The notes beneath the pieces were generated by a model. It saw only the letters and a program-made list of their open reading frames with translations. It did no database searches and was not told the DNA's origin. The translations under genes were made by a program, and so were the position numbers. Positions 36,615-48,019 of a DNA stretch of 64,000 nucleotides are shown here, piece after piece. This stretch comes from Fasciola hepatica. Its lineage: Eukaryota; Platyhelminthes; Trematoda; Plagiorchiida; Fasciolidae. How positions within the stretch are numbered: position 1 is the first letter of the stretch; the number at the start of each line of letters is the position of its first letter. The DNA lies in the NCBI GenBank assembly GCA_948099385.1, contig CANUEZ040000071.1:2278501-2342500 (forward strand). The letters are read 5' to 3'.

Positions 36615-39600
36615 AGAAAATAAAAATCAATGTCAAATACATTCGATTCCCTCAGCGAAGATTCAGCCTTCCATAAGTAAATATATCACACAGTAGCATT
36701 ATGGATTACATCGTCTGAATAGGCTCAAGTATTTGGGGGCAAAGCTTGTAAAGCAATCAGGCAAATAATTTCTGGCCCACTGTCAACAATCTCTTACAAA
36801 TTCGATGGATAACTTTGGCTCTGCTTTTTGCAAGTCCACGGAGGGACAAAAGAACAGGATTTTTTCAAGTTCAAACGAGTATCTGGATTGTCCCCGGTTG
36901 GAATAGTCCAGGGAACAAATTAAATTTGAGTTGGGTTGGAAGCCTGTTCTCACGAGTGGCAGATCACAATCGAGATCAGCTTGATTTTTTTCACTTAAGA
37001 TTTCTGGCTTTCTTCACCAAATCATCAACCCATAATAGGTGATTGTGCTCCACTTATCCTTACTGGCAAACTGTGATTTGCCGCCTTATACATAGTGATT
37101 AGAATATTCCCTTTAAACGTCATCTTTTAAAAGCAGCGATTCGCGGACATCTCAAAAAAGCGGGCAAGCAAATTCGCTTGCAGGTAATACAATATTATTC
37201 AGGTACCATCGTGCGATGGGTCTTAGTCACCAAGTGAAGAAACGTTAAAAATCGTGGACAGGGAGCTAGAGACTATTATTCCTCTTCCATTCATTTTGCA
37301 CCCGTTCAAGTTAGCAAAAAAGGCAAATATGTGCACGATTTACCTCTGTTATGTTTTATTGCAGTTGATTTTGGCTGTTGTCAACCGAGAAAATCACATT
37401 ATTACTTCAGGTTCGGTAGCTGAGCGGTAACGAACGGTCTGGAATCAAAGTATGGCGGTTACAATACCAGTTAGAATAGTTCAATTTATACAACCCAACG
37501 CGGCCTTTCACTTTGCATTCTATGGGTCCCATTTTTCATGACAAAGACTGTCGCCATAACAGACATATGGGACAATTTAGGTTGTACAAAGCTGGAAGGT
37601 GTGTGTGTGTATGCATGTATGTCAAAGACGGGTGACGAATTCCAGAGGACTATTAACGTCTCAGGTCAAATGTTAACTTCGCATTGGATACTGCACTTGC
37701 TCTTCATTCTTTTCTGGTAGCTAGTCTATCGTTTAGGGGTGAATTACTTGCCAGTCGGAGGTGATAGGATGGGGTGGGTAGGTTAGCTATTGATCAAACG
37801 CTGTATACACTGATAGTCAATGTTTACGCCATATCGGAAGGTACTTGGGACGGCTCCGGAAACATAAGTCATCACAACTCACACCTTCTTCAAGCGCGTA
37901 CTAACTGCTTGTCGCTTCCTTCCCCCTTGTCTGGTTGCGCTTTCATGTGGATTGATGAAGCCGCAGCTCTGATATACGAATAGCTGAGCCACACTTATTT
38001 CCCCACCCGCGTAACTCTATCCCCATCCGGACAATTATCTTTCTCTAGGTCTTCTGTACTATTGCTTTTCTCCTTCTATGGTTTCCCGTTTTTTCGTTCC
38101 TCGCATCCTGACCTCTAGTAGCAAATATGCGAATTGGGTATCACATGGGCGAGTGTCCCTCTTTCTGTTTGTGTATGCGTGATCTCTCCTCCTTTATCTT
38201 ACCGACGGGTTAATAAATGCCCACATGCACCTCTCGAAAACATCCTGCGCTCTCTGCCAGACATAAATTCCGCCTGATGAATTAGTTTTAATTGACCTCA
38301 TGCAGCAGCACATTGCATACCGCTCTGCGTATCGCATCACATCTCATTCACTTCTCCCCTCTCTCTCTCTCTCTCTGTAGACCAACTCGTGGGGTCGTTT
38401 TTGGACACGTGTTAGGGTCATGCTGGCATAAAGTCATATACGCATGGTCTTGGGTGGTGACAAAGCAGCCTGTTTGTCGCGATCGACGTCACTGTCACTG
38501 AAGTCTCCAATAAATTTGGAAGAATCACAAAAAAACTGTCAGTTAATGACTATGGACTACAGTCGAAACTCGTTTACCATCAACGTAAGTGGTACAGTGT
38601 TACTTGTTCCTTGTTAAGAATCGAAATGACAAACGCGCGAAAGTAACCGTCACGGCAGAATGTTACTTCATTGACTCTTCATGTGAGGCTTGCTGATGGG
38701 TTCGAATTCTGATACGTTTGGATATTCACTGAGTTCTACATCGTCTGCGCGAATGACATGGAGAGGACTTCGAATTAAAGCATTCTCCCCTCCAGTATGA
38801 AACACTAGTCACAATCTTGCAGTTTATTTCCATCTGCTAGATATTGCCTACAAAAAAAGGGAACGGTTATATGGAAGAAATCATACAGGCACTATTTTTT
38901 CCAACATGTTTTTGACGAAACTAGGCTATTCGTGTCCTTTGATCATTCCGGAAAGAAGACTTGCCCAAAATGATCATTTCATATACGGCTTTCTAATCTT
39001 TGACAGTCGAAACATTTTAGTGTGGTCAAAGTAGGAAGAATTAAGCCGTTACTAATTCGCCCAAGGTTTACCCAGTACCTTTTAGTTCTTCTCGCTATAA
39101 ATGGGAATTTATTGGGCTTTGCGAAGACTTGTCATCCCTTGAGCCGAGTTACGTCCATTCGGATTAACATTATTTCCCTTCCAGCATAGCACTACTGTCA
39201 ACCGGTCTTTTTTCACCAACAACAAATCCGCTTTATCAATGCTGCATAAGTTGCGCAACTTATAACCTGTGCGTATTTCCGTCATTCTCAGTCATCCGAT
39301 GTGCACAGTCTGCGCAGAAAAGGCCGACGGTTTCCCCGGCAAAATTATGCTCCGTATAGTGTATGCCACCGCTGGAATGGAAATAGCCAGCTGTGTCCTG
39401 ACCATGCATTTTTCGCGCAAATTTTTCACCGACTGGTTTGCTAGCTCCTTCTTGAACCAGCTTATCAGAAACGAACATATTTCCGATGGACTTCACCAAA
39501 CCACCTGAATATTTTTCCTTCAAGATGGGAATATACGCAAGCTCTAGGCACTTTGGAAATGTTGTCGTGAATTCACACTGTTTTGCCACTGTTTTTGATA

Positions 39601-40500
39601 AGGCCTTTCTCTTGTAGAATGAGCCACACGTGGTAGGGGCCAAAAGTCGATTATTTCTGCAATCTGCGGATTACTTTCTCCAGACTCGCTCACTTAGATC
39701 ATTTCTATCCTGGAGCCCGAGATGAACAGTTCCATGTGTGATGGACCCATACTGCAAGTACGGCTGTACCGATCCGACTGGATGATCGTTACTGACTTTT
39801 GTCTACTTCATAACCAAAAGACCCACTGAGTGCAATGAGTGGGCGAAACGCGAGATGTTATGATGTGTGATCTAAAAGCTCGTCAACAGTTAATACAAAA
39901 GAAAACTCACTAGCATTGTGATTACTGGTCACAAAAATCAGTGCTTATGTATTAAATCGTCTAGATGAGTCACGTTGACACGTGAGCAATATCGAGTTCT
40001 TAGTATGGGACGCAAACGTTCCCACCCATAGTCAGCCGAAGCTTGGTTCACTATTACTGTCTGGTGCAGATAAAACCCGACCTACATGACAGGAATTCAC
40101 CAAACCCAGCGCCCTAGAGATTTTAGTTGCCGAAATTGTATAACCAATCTTAACATAATACGAATCACCATGTGGTATCAACACTCAACCCGTTATCGAA
40201 AGTCGTGATAGCCCCATTGCACAGCTGTTTCACTGAGCATCCACCGAGTCCTCACTGGAACTCAAAGCCATGATGCACGATTGTGAATCGATCACCGAAC
40301 CACTCACCAGACTATCCTGCTTGTTTGCTGAACCAACACATTACGCGGTATAGCACCCTTCCACGACTGGCTTTGTGCCGTAACAGCCCGTTATCCTTAC
40401 AAAGATCAACTTCTGTGATAGATATCTCCGCTTTAGGGGCCTGAGTACAAAGAAGGCTTTCAGTTATTACCTAGCTGCAGAGTTTGTTTACCAGATGAGA
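36615..40500. other. Gene-poor stretch, a few weak elements
   Basis: A degenerate tRNA-like piece (GGTAGCTGAGCGGTAACG) lies at about 37415-37475 (+). A CT run occupies 38359-38376. A 127-residue minus-strand frame at 39260-39643 has no recognised domain. A hairpin followed by CGAAAC at about 39829-39859 is listed among the findings. Nothing else could be supported. Confidence 0.35.
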
Positions 40501-40509
40501 GCAAACCCA

Positions 40510-40650
40510 GATGACCTGGTGGTTCGATATACGACTCGCAATCGTCCATCTCGGAGTCAGACCTCACTGGTGTCTTGATAGACGGGCACTTCTGCTGATT
40601 CCTAACGAGGATAAAGCAGCTTTACGTTGGTAGTTCCTTGGCTTTCCAGA
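40510..40650 (+). repeat. SINE family 1 with hammerhead-like body
   Basis: The head (CCTGGTGGTTCGATATACGA, then CTCGCAATCGTCCATCTCGG) aligns with family-1 heads. The body reads GGGCACTTCTGCTGATTCC, then TAACGAGGATAAAGCAGC and GTAGTTCCTTGG. These correspond to stem I, a shortened CUGAUGA box, stem II (TTCCTAACGAGGA) and a degraded GAAA/GUC part. Not expected to be active. Confidence 0.5.
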
Positions 40651-40654
40651 CCTA

Positions 40655-41540
40655 TCTAAGCTTTGATAATGCAAAATAAATCGTATTAGGTAGACTTCCA
40701 ATCGCATACTGTTGATTTGCACCTGAGATATAACTTGATCTGGAAAAACTCCCCACATCGTTATGACTGGAAACAGTTTCTTTCTGGATCAAGTCAAGTC
40801 GAGTCAAGTAGATGCCTAATGCACCCCGAGAGCCGAATATTCAGCCCTCACATAAAAATGTGCACGTCCTTAAAAAAAATTGAAACTATATGAAGGGAAA
40901 TAAAGTGAAACTGTGGACTGGGTAGTAAGCTTCTGTGTTATTCTAAATGTTAAGTTAGTTCTGATACTATGTAAACAGGATTGTGCAGGTACCTTGCCAG
41001 GTAGGGAATAGCAAAACTACTGTACGCCCTAGTGCGAGCATGAGGATGTCCGTAATAAGAAAGCGTGGGAGAAGTGGAAGTACATTTCACAAGGTCTTTG
41101 TGAAGAGGAAGATCAGAGTCAGTGAGGATCGTTGTAGACAGCTTTTGGCAAGCTTTGCTATGTTGAGATGTGACAAAGTGAGTAAAATGCCGTCGGAGTA
41201 TACCACTGGCAGATGATAAAATATTAAGAGATCTAGCAATGAACTTGAAGTCTTTCAGCAGAAGGACAGGAAAGATGACCGGTGAGGAATACGGTGGGAT
41301 AAGACCCACGGAAGGATCATGCATTTGATAAGATGAGTGGGCATGGAGTAGAATTTATGCGTGGAACAGAAAGACATGAGTCTAGTTTCTCTTAAACTAT
41401 ACGAAGATATTTGGACCATGTAAGGTTACGGTCGAGCCCCACTCCAAGGCACTTTTATAATTTTTCATTACAGATAAAGTGAATTACAGCATGAGGAGTA
41501 AACTCCATAATCAGAAGAAGTACAGTAAAAGTGGGTTGTG
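40655..41540. other. Stretch downstream of a LINE remnant
   Basis: A 124-residue minus-strand frame (40950-41324) has no clear motif; it may be LINE 3' sequence or an older copy. Nothing further recognised. Confidence 0.3.
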
Positions 41541-41544
41541 GGGG

Positions 41545-41618
41545 AATATTCACTTTAGAACCAGTTTATTTATCCTGCTTTTAAAGAGAAGGAGGTTGTA
41601 AGTGAGTGGGAAGACAGA

Positions 41619-41679
<61 letters not shown>

Positions 41680-43110
41680 CCATAACTTAAAGGCCCGGGG
41701 AAAGAAAGAGGATTGAAGGATAAAAATGCAACATCTAGTGACAGAAACTTGGCAGAGATGACTAGTTGCCTAGGTACATGATGGTCGGGAAATGTTTGGG
41801 GAGAGGAACTGCCGAAGCCAGCTCAGAATAACTAAATTCGAACTAATGTCCGTAGAAGAGAGTCAGCAAAGCAACAGCCCGACGATGGGTTAGTGACTGC
41901 AGATTGGAGGTTAAAGAAGGATCGTCGATCAGTCGGATGACCTTTCGTTGAACCCGATCAAGAAGAGAAAGAGGGGTGGACGAAGATCTACCCCACATAT
42001 GACTGTAGTATTCAACTGCGGGGCGGATTTGAGCTTTGTACAGCAAAAGAAGATGAGCTGATGTGAAGAAGCTTCTGGTGCGAAAAAGAAAACCAACTTA
42101 GCGCGCAGCACGAGAGGCGAGCTGCGATATGAAAGCTGACCAACATAGAGAGGAAGTTATAGGTAAGCTGAGAACAGAGATAGAACCTGTGGCAGGCAGC
42201 ACAGTTGAGTCAAAGGATAAATGAAGGGAAAGTGAATGATGTTTCAAGGGAATTGAGGGAAGAGAAGTTCTGGGAGCTTTAAATGCAACACGATTGTGGG
42301 ACTCCCAGGAAGAGACACGACCGAGATCGGATTTTAAAGATGCACTGATTGCACTGAGGTCACGATCGACTTTAGTGTTGGCATGGAGGGGAGTGTGATA
42401 AGAAAGGGAAGAGTGAAGGGTGGCATTATCGGCCAAGGAATGAATCGGGATGGAAGTAGGGGATAAAAGATCATTAATAAATTAAAGAAATAGGGTGGAC
42501 TCAAGTACTGAACCTTGGGGAACATCAGCATTCACAGGAAATTGCTGAAACAGAACCCCATCAACTCGGACAGAGAAGGTTCGCTCACTGAGGACACTTG
42601 ATATTCACGATTCAAGAGCGGAAGAGAACCCTAACGGGGGCAGTTTCACCAGAAGACCTTCGTGCCAAACTCAGTCAAAGGCCTTAGAGATTTCGAGCGA
42701 CACCATGGGTGTTTCTCCGTGATTGTCAAGTGCAGCCGACCAGGAGTGTGAGACGAGAGCCAGGATATCACCGGTGGAACGGCGAGGTCGGAATCCGTAT
42801 TGGCGATCGCTTGGTAGTTTTTGCGTTCAGCAAACGTACGCAGTTGATTGGAGATGACAGTTTCAAATACTTTCGAAAAAACAGGTGTGATGGAAATGGG
42901 ACGATAGTTATTCGGGTCAGAAAGATCACCGCGTTTGGGAATAGGAAAAATCACGGAGTGTTTCCAGGGGCTCGGAAAAGTAGAAAGTTGCAGAGAGAGA
43001 GACCAGAGAGGAGACAATTCAGGGGCACACATTTTAAGGACAATGGGTGGTATACCGTCCGGACCGGGTGTTTTGGATACGTCCAGTGCTCTCCACTGCT
43101 AATATGGGTT
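41545..43110 (-). pseudogene. Jockey/CR1-type LINE reverse transcriptase, near full length but dead
   Basis: Reading leftward from 43.1 kb: VSKTPGPDGIPPIVLKM, WKHSVIFPIPKRGDLSDPNN with YRPISITPVFSKVFE (RT blocks 1-2), DRQYGFRPRRSTGD-type sequence, EISKAFDRVWH (motif A), VPQGSV, HSLADNATLHSS (motif C), WESHNRVAFKAPRTS, and AQIRPAVEYYSHMWG with SLLDRVQRKVIRLI. Last comes PLTYNLLLFKSRINKL near 41.56 kb, which is the usual C-terminal end. The order and spacing are those of a jockey-clade element. It is inactivated by frameshifts, by ADD changed to ADN in motif C (about 42430) and by a GA tract inside the C-terminal coding part. The 5' endonuclease part was not found beyond 43.3 kb. Confidence 0.85.
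41621..41675. repeat. (GA)n microsatellite inside LINE coding sequence
   Basis: Fifty-five bases of GA. On the minus strand it sits between the segment equal to FLPRTARLWN of related LINEs (here LSPGL-VMEY) and SVFPLTYNLLLFKSR, so it expanded from a Ser-Leu coding stretch within the element. Confidence 0.95.
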
Positions 43111-43289
43111 TGAAAGTGGGAAAGAGTTTTTCTTCAGCCTCTGTGCTTGTTGAAAATACTGACCAATTGTTAATTGCTTGTTTGTTGACTGTGAGCAGTT
43201 TCCAGTTATTTTCTCTGTCATTCAAACATGATTTCACAGACCCCAACGAAGTAAAAGCACACAGGCCATCATGGAATGTCAAGATTTAG

Positions 43290-43640
43290 TTATGGTTTAT
43301 TCAGTTTCATAATGTTGTGAATAAAATTGTTCTCCGAATGGTCTTTAGTCAGAGTAGATGTCTGCAAAACTCAAACCGCACTTACAATGAAGGTCACTTG
43401 TTTTCTGATCATCGTTTGAGTGCAGTGGCTCACAGTGGTCTCATTTTACATCCAGACTGGATGCTCCGCCTAGAGGAATTCACTGGAGAATCAGAATTAT
43501 GACTCACTGATTGTTCTCTGTGCTTGAGTCGCAGCTAACCTCGAGAAAGACGAAGCTACGACGAATTGTTGAAATACTTAAAGTAGTTTATAAATAGGTG
43601 AACAATAACTGCCTACTGAATGTACAAATTTGAGGATGAT
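43290..43640. other. LINE flank and 5' part of a hammerhead-bearing unit
   Basis: From about 43500 the sequence (GCAGCTAACCTCGAGAAAG) weakly matches the inverted-repeat arms at 14.2-14.4 kb, suggesting the same unit precedes the hammerhead relic at 43659. Nothing else recognised. Confidence 0.3.
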
Positions 43641-43658
43641 TAGATGGAGAAGTATGGG

Positions 43659-43705
43659 GTACGTATAATTGACGATGGGCAGTAAACACGAAACCCGTCG
43701 TGTGC
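43659..43705 (+). ncRNA. Hammerhead ribozyme relic
   Basis: Same layout as the intact copy at 14566-14612: GTACGT (43659-43664), bulge ATAA, TTGACGA (43669-43675, first C of CUGANGA changed to T), a broken stem II, intact GAAAC (43690-43694), GTC (43697-43699) and GTGTGC (43700-43705). The upstream (ATGTACAAATTTGAGGATGA) and downstream (TTCCGCGAAATCTTGTCCAC) flanks also match that copy. Stem II no longer pairs, so it should be inactive. Confidence 0.6.
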
Positions 43706-43749
43706 TTCCGCGAAATCTTGTCCACGTATCTATATACTAGGTACTTCTA

Positions 43750-46005
43750 ATAAGTATTGCAGTGTTCTGATTAGAAACACCAGTTTCATCTCTGTGCCTT
43801 TCATTTGTCGTTTGTTGGGATCAAATTTGAGGGCTTAATCCATGAGTAAAAAGAATTTTGTGCAAGATAGAGAGAAAGGACAGATTTCAAGTAATGAAAC
43901 CTCAGTGAACTTGAAAAAATGAATAAATTCGTGAGACTCAAATACGACTAAACGGGGAACTGCGGTTTACGTGTGTCCAGCACACAGGAAGTGGCATTTC
44001 CGCAAACTGTTTTAGCATCCTTCCTTGTGTTTTTGTATGTGTTTGTCAGGTAGCTGAGTTCTTGTACCAATGAAGGACTTCATCTCCCAACAGTCTCGAT
44101 CAAAATGGTACAGACCAACGACGAACACTTCAGGACACATGGAAATCCCTACCTTAGTACCACGGCTCACAGGACTCAATCGCGGGGCATATTTCATTCT
44201 GCAGTGCTAGTCTAACTGCACGGATTTTGACACAAATTCCACTTGGGGGTGGGTGGTGGGCCGGAGAATTTGCTTCGATGTACCAGTTTTTTTTTCAGTA
44301 CACAGGTGCTCGTTTGTTAACCTTGTGGCCCATTTCGAAGCCCTTGATTTCATCAGAATTTCCGTCTGAGTCACGCACTTTGATTTTGTTGAGAACAGTT
44401 CAAATTAAGGTTTTCCAAAAACCGCCGGCAAACTGATATGTAGAATTAGCCATTTATATTAAATGTTCGATCTTTGTTCACAATTGCGTGCATCCCAGCG
44501 CACATAGAGGTGCAATGGAACTGAATACAGTGAAACGGGGACAGGAGGGATTATGTTCTTCATTCCCTCTTGAGACTCGAAAACCAATGTACTTCATTAT
44601 ATCGCCCAGGCACATGCTTATCGAATACGAATAAGAGACCATAGAAAAAGGCTAGATTACGACGGTATTTGTCCAAATCAGTGAACTAGTCATTGAAAAT
44701 ATACCACAGTCAAATCTGGATTCGCATTTTGTTTGTGGACAGAGCAAGGTTATTCGATTGCTAATCTACTTTGTGATAGGTTTCCTTCAGCTGATTTCAA
44801 ATACCCCCGATGGAACCGCGTTACGGATTAGTTAACGTTTTCACACTAAGGGCTTACGTAATGCACTGTATTCTCGATACACCGGAAATCTCACTTGGTT
44901 CCCACACACTAACTCGTAAATGAGATTTTACTGCCCCAAAGTAGTGTTGAATTTCTAATTCTAGTTCACACAGTTTGGTCGTTCCTTTTGCGTAGTTATA
45001 AATAATGGAAACTAAATAACCACAAAAAGGTTTTGCAGTAATTTGGACCCAAAAAGGAACCTACTACTGAAATTTCGTGCACTCCATTTAACCGGTTTGA
45101 AATACTTCTAGTCGGAGCACAGTATCAAGTGCCTCATCTGTATCTGCCAATATATGCTGACCAACACACTGATGAGCAATCTTCTCGTCGAGATAATTTT
45201 GTTCAGACTTTTCAAAAGCAAAAACGAATGATGAATTATTGAGGATCTGTGTAATGGATCCGAACCAGAAACAGTTCTCGAATTACATTTGGTAGAAAAA
45301 ATGCACTCCAGCCAACCTGCGAGTCATTTTTGGTTATAACCTAGGTTTCAGTTGGATCAGTTTTTCTGCTTGTAAAACGGATCATTTAGTAAACAAATTA
45401 GAAGCGAATAATTTCTCAAACATTGTTTTGTGTTTAAATAGTCTACATGAAACGATTCACCGCATATTAAAACATGCCCTATCCAACGGCTACTTCATCT
45501 GCCTTGTTGAGACCTATAAGTTCTAGTGTTTATCCACCGTGACTAAGAAGACCGATCAAATAGGTGTAAACTGTCCCTGATGTTTCCTTTTCTCATTTAA
45601 CTGTTGTTACCGTATGTGGAAAAAGTTCACCACCTAATAAAATCTTCCACCCCTGAAATAAATTACCTTCACATTGTCTCGCAGTTTGCGATTTAGCCGA
45701 GTTTTCACGTTATCGGTTAGGTTGCCGCATAAACTTGGTTTTTCTTGGAGTTTTCCATTCCCTTGAAAAAGTTGACTTCAAATCTGTTAGAAACTCTATC
45801 ATGGTTCAAGAGTTTCAAATTATAAATGAGAAACAAATAGTCATTGGAAGGTACTATCTCATAGAAATAACCTCTTGGTAACTAACAGTACAATCTGCCC
45901 CGTTGTAAAACGTTGAAAGCAAAGTTGTCTTAAGAATTTTATCCCTGAGTAGGCTGTGGGAGTTTTCAATTTATTATCAAATGACTCTTCTTTCAGTATG
46001 AACTC
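43750..46005. other. Gene-poor stretch, nothing recognised
   Basis: Mostly AT-rich with few open frames. No repeat family was recognised by eye. Confidence 0.35.
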
Positions 46006-46009
46006 TCAA

Positions 46010-46168
46010 ATCACCATTGCAAATCAAGGAAGAACCACTGTACAGCCTCTTCTTCCTCGCCAGGAATTACTGGCCATAGTACACATCCGCTGAACCCCGA
46101 TGGGACTCGAACCCAGAGTGAACAATTGTGAGTTGAACACCTGACCACTAGGTTAACCGGGTTGGCTC
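46010..46168 (-). repeat. SINE family 1 with decayed hammerhead-like body
   Basis: The head on the minus strand has A-box-like TAACCTAGTGGTCAGG (about 46141-46156) and B box GGGTTCGAGTCC (46103-46114), the best-preserved pol III promoter of the family in this window. The body (46085 down to 46010) keeps only scattered hammerhead words (TTCCTGGCGAGGA for stem II, CTGTACAGTG for the cleavage region) and ends with TTGCAATGGTGATT. Confidence 0.6.
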
Positions 46169-46294
46169 TCAAAGGTTTAACGTCACTCCTGTATGATATA
46201 GCTCCCTTTTGCTACAAGCTTTTTTGCACGGTAACAATCTGTTGGTCGCGCAGCTATCAGCTGCTGGGATGGACGACTCTGTAGAAAGCCGAGA

Positions 46295-46380
46295 AACATA
46301 CAAATGCTGAGGATTTCCAAGAAGGATGAGGCAGCTGTACAGTGATTCCAGGGTTTTCAATGGTGAGCTGAGCTTTTCTA
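46295..46380 (+). repeat. Hammerhead-like SINE body, head not seen
   Basis: CTGAGGA at 46307-46313 fits CUGANGA exactly. Stem II is reduced to TCC/GGA (46316-46318 with 46324-46326), GAAA has become GAGG, and the cleavage triplet reads GTA, which the NUH rule would allow. The trailing CCAGGGTTTTCAATGGTGAG is the shared SINE body end. It is inverted relative to the copy at 46010-46168. Confidence 0.5.
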
Positions 46381-46829
46381 TTTTACGGAAGATCTAACTG
46401 CATTTCAGAAAACAGCAGTAAAACAATACTACCCTCTATTCTACTCGATGAAGGATAATCGGATGTGGATTGATCCTCTCTCTAGGATCAATCAACGTTA
46501 GCGTCAGTTGGCTATCAACTCAATCAGACATATCCGTATCAGAGGACTAGTTAACAGATCAATACACCAGTCCACCTATGCGGGGCAGATTTAGCTTTCG
46601 TTTATGCACTTTTTAATACTCCCTCTACTAGTAGAACTGTTTAAGTAGCTAGTTTCTTTAGGTTGCTCGTAATACCTCTCTCGAGTTGACCCCCTACCTA
46701 GTGAGGTAGAGTCTATCATCAGATCACACTGCTTTGACAACGATACGCTGTTAACATACGAAAACACTGATCACTAGGTGTTGGAGGACAGTAAACTATT
46801 CAGAGCCAACAGAAGCTTCCAGGCCAACA

Positions 46830-46950
46830 ACGTGTTAGACGTAAAATCATGCAAACCCGGGTTCGATTCCCAGTTTGGACCTAGTGGGTGAACGCAGCAC
46901 TTCTGGTGATTCCCAAACAACCCAGGTGAAACAGGTGTCTTTGTGTTATA
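46830..46950 (+). repeat. SINE family 1 with near-complete hammerhead core
   Basis: The B box GGGTTCGATTCC lies at 46859-46870. The body has CTGGTGA at 46903-46909 (one base from CUGANGA), intact GAAAC at 46928-46932 and GTC at 46937-46939. Stem II (46910-46927) pairs poorly. Among the SINE copies here it keeps the most core bases. Unlikely to cleave without a stable stem II. Confidence 0.55.
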
Positions 46951-46959
46951 GATAAATAG

Positions 46960-47570
46960 GATTGATTTGACTAGTAGATAAGAAAGCAGTTTCCTAATAC
47001 AGTGAAGCCGAAAGTCGGTGCAATGTTGGTTGTGATCTGATCTGATTCACTGAGCATAAAACTAGTGATTCACGAGTGGGATAATAAAAATTTTCCCCAT
47101 TTATACTTGTAGCCATGGAAATCATTTACTCAAGAAAAAATCTTTCCTAAATATATAGTGTACATCAATCGTCTTGCGGATCGACCAAATCCTTCTTCGG
47201 TAAGCTCAAGGTCTGCCGATCCTCTGGGACCACCAAAGAACACCGTGTTTTCAGACTGTTCTGGTTTGGAATCGTGAATACAATGAAAGCTGAGTGGTCC
47301 GTTGTGATTATGATACACCAATACGCCGCCTTAATGAACCGGGTAATTACTCTGTCAGTGATTATGACAGTGATTGAACCGATTTAGTACTGGAGTTTTC
47401 AAACACCAGCATTATACTACTGGACATCTGGAATCAATTCATAACTGGTTGATTCGTAGGGAAATCCTACTGCATGCAATCAAATTATGCGTTAGTTCAC
47501 TATGGTGGACGTCTTGTGCAAGTTTAATCTGGGTGAGTAAAATATATGATCCCCGTGAAAATGTCCGAAA
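46960..47570. other. Gene-poor stretch, nothing recognised
   Basis: No recognised element. Confidence 0.35.
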
Positions 47571-47574
47571 CCCT

Positions 47575-47700
47575 TCGGCGTGGCCTCGTAGCTCAACCGG
47601 TTCAGTGCTGTCTGTTATATAACGAGGGCGGCAACCCAGCGTGCGCTCGAACCCCACCTGAGGCAACGACTTCTAGCACATGGATCATCCAGAGAAAATT
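47575..47700 (+). repeat. tRNA-derived SINE, family 3
   Basis: The plus strand has an A-box-like CGTAGCTCAACCGG (47587-47600) and a B box GCTCGAACCCC (47645-47655), with an enlarged anticodon region between them (CTGTCTGTTATATAACGAGG). The spacing fits a tRNA-derived pol III promoter, but no cloverleaf can be drawn, so it is a SINE and not a tRNA gene. Flanking CCCTTCGGCGTGG belongs to the element. Confidence 0.65.
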
Positions 47701-47939
47701 CACTTTTGGTTTTGGAACAATTTTGTAGATTTGTTCACTAAACAAATGATGTATTGCCAGATAAAAGTCATGCAGAGTTCAGATTCCAGAACTGTCACTG
47801 CTGCCTTGGAGTACTGGAATCTGTATAACGGTCAGTCGGTAGGCTACTATATTTGTGTTTGATCAGAGTAAGTGTGGAAACTCGATGAGAATTTTTTGTT
47901 ATTGACACTATAATCTCAGAACCCAAAAGTTCACACCAC

Positions 47940-48010
47940 CGGTCAGAATTGAACGGGAGATCTTTCGCTTACTGAGCAGTTGCTCTACCAGCTGAGCCAT
48001 AGACCAGTCG
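47940..48010 (-). repeat. tRNA-like sequence (pseudo-tRNA or SINE head)
   Basis: The minus strand has a perfect D-arm/A box, TGGCTCAGCTGGTAGAGC (47982-47999), and a B-box-like CGTTCAATTCTG (47944-47955). The anticodon stem keeps only two or three pairs and the T stem does not close, so a working tRNA is unlikely. It is 240 bp from the family-3 SINE and in opposite orientation. Confidence 0.55.
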
Positions 48011-48019
48011 GAGGCGAAT

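Noticed and set aside
47940..48010. Functional tRNA gene
   Set aside because: The D arm is perfect but the anticodon and T stems do not pair, so it is a pseudo-tRNA or SINE head.
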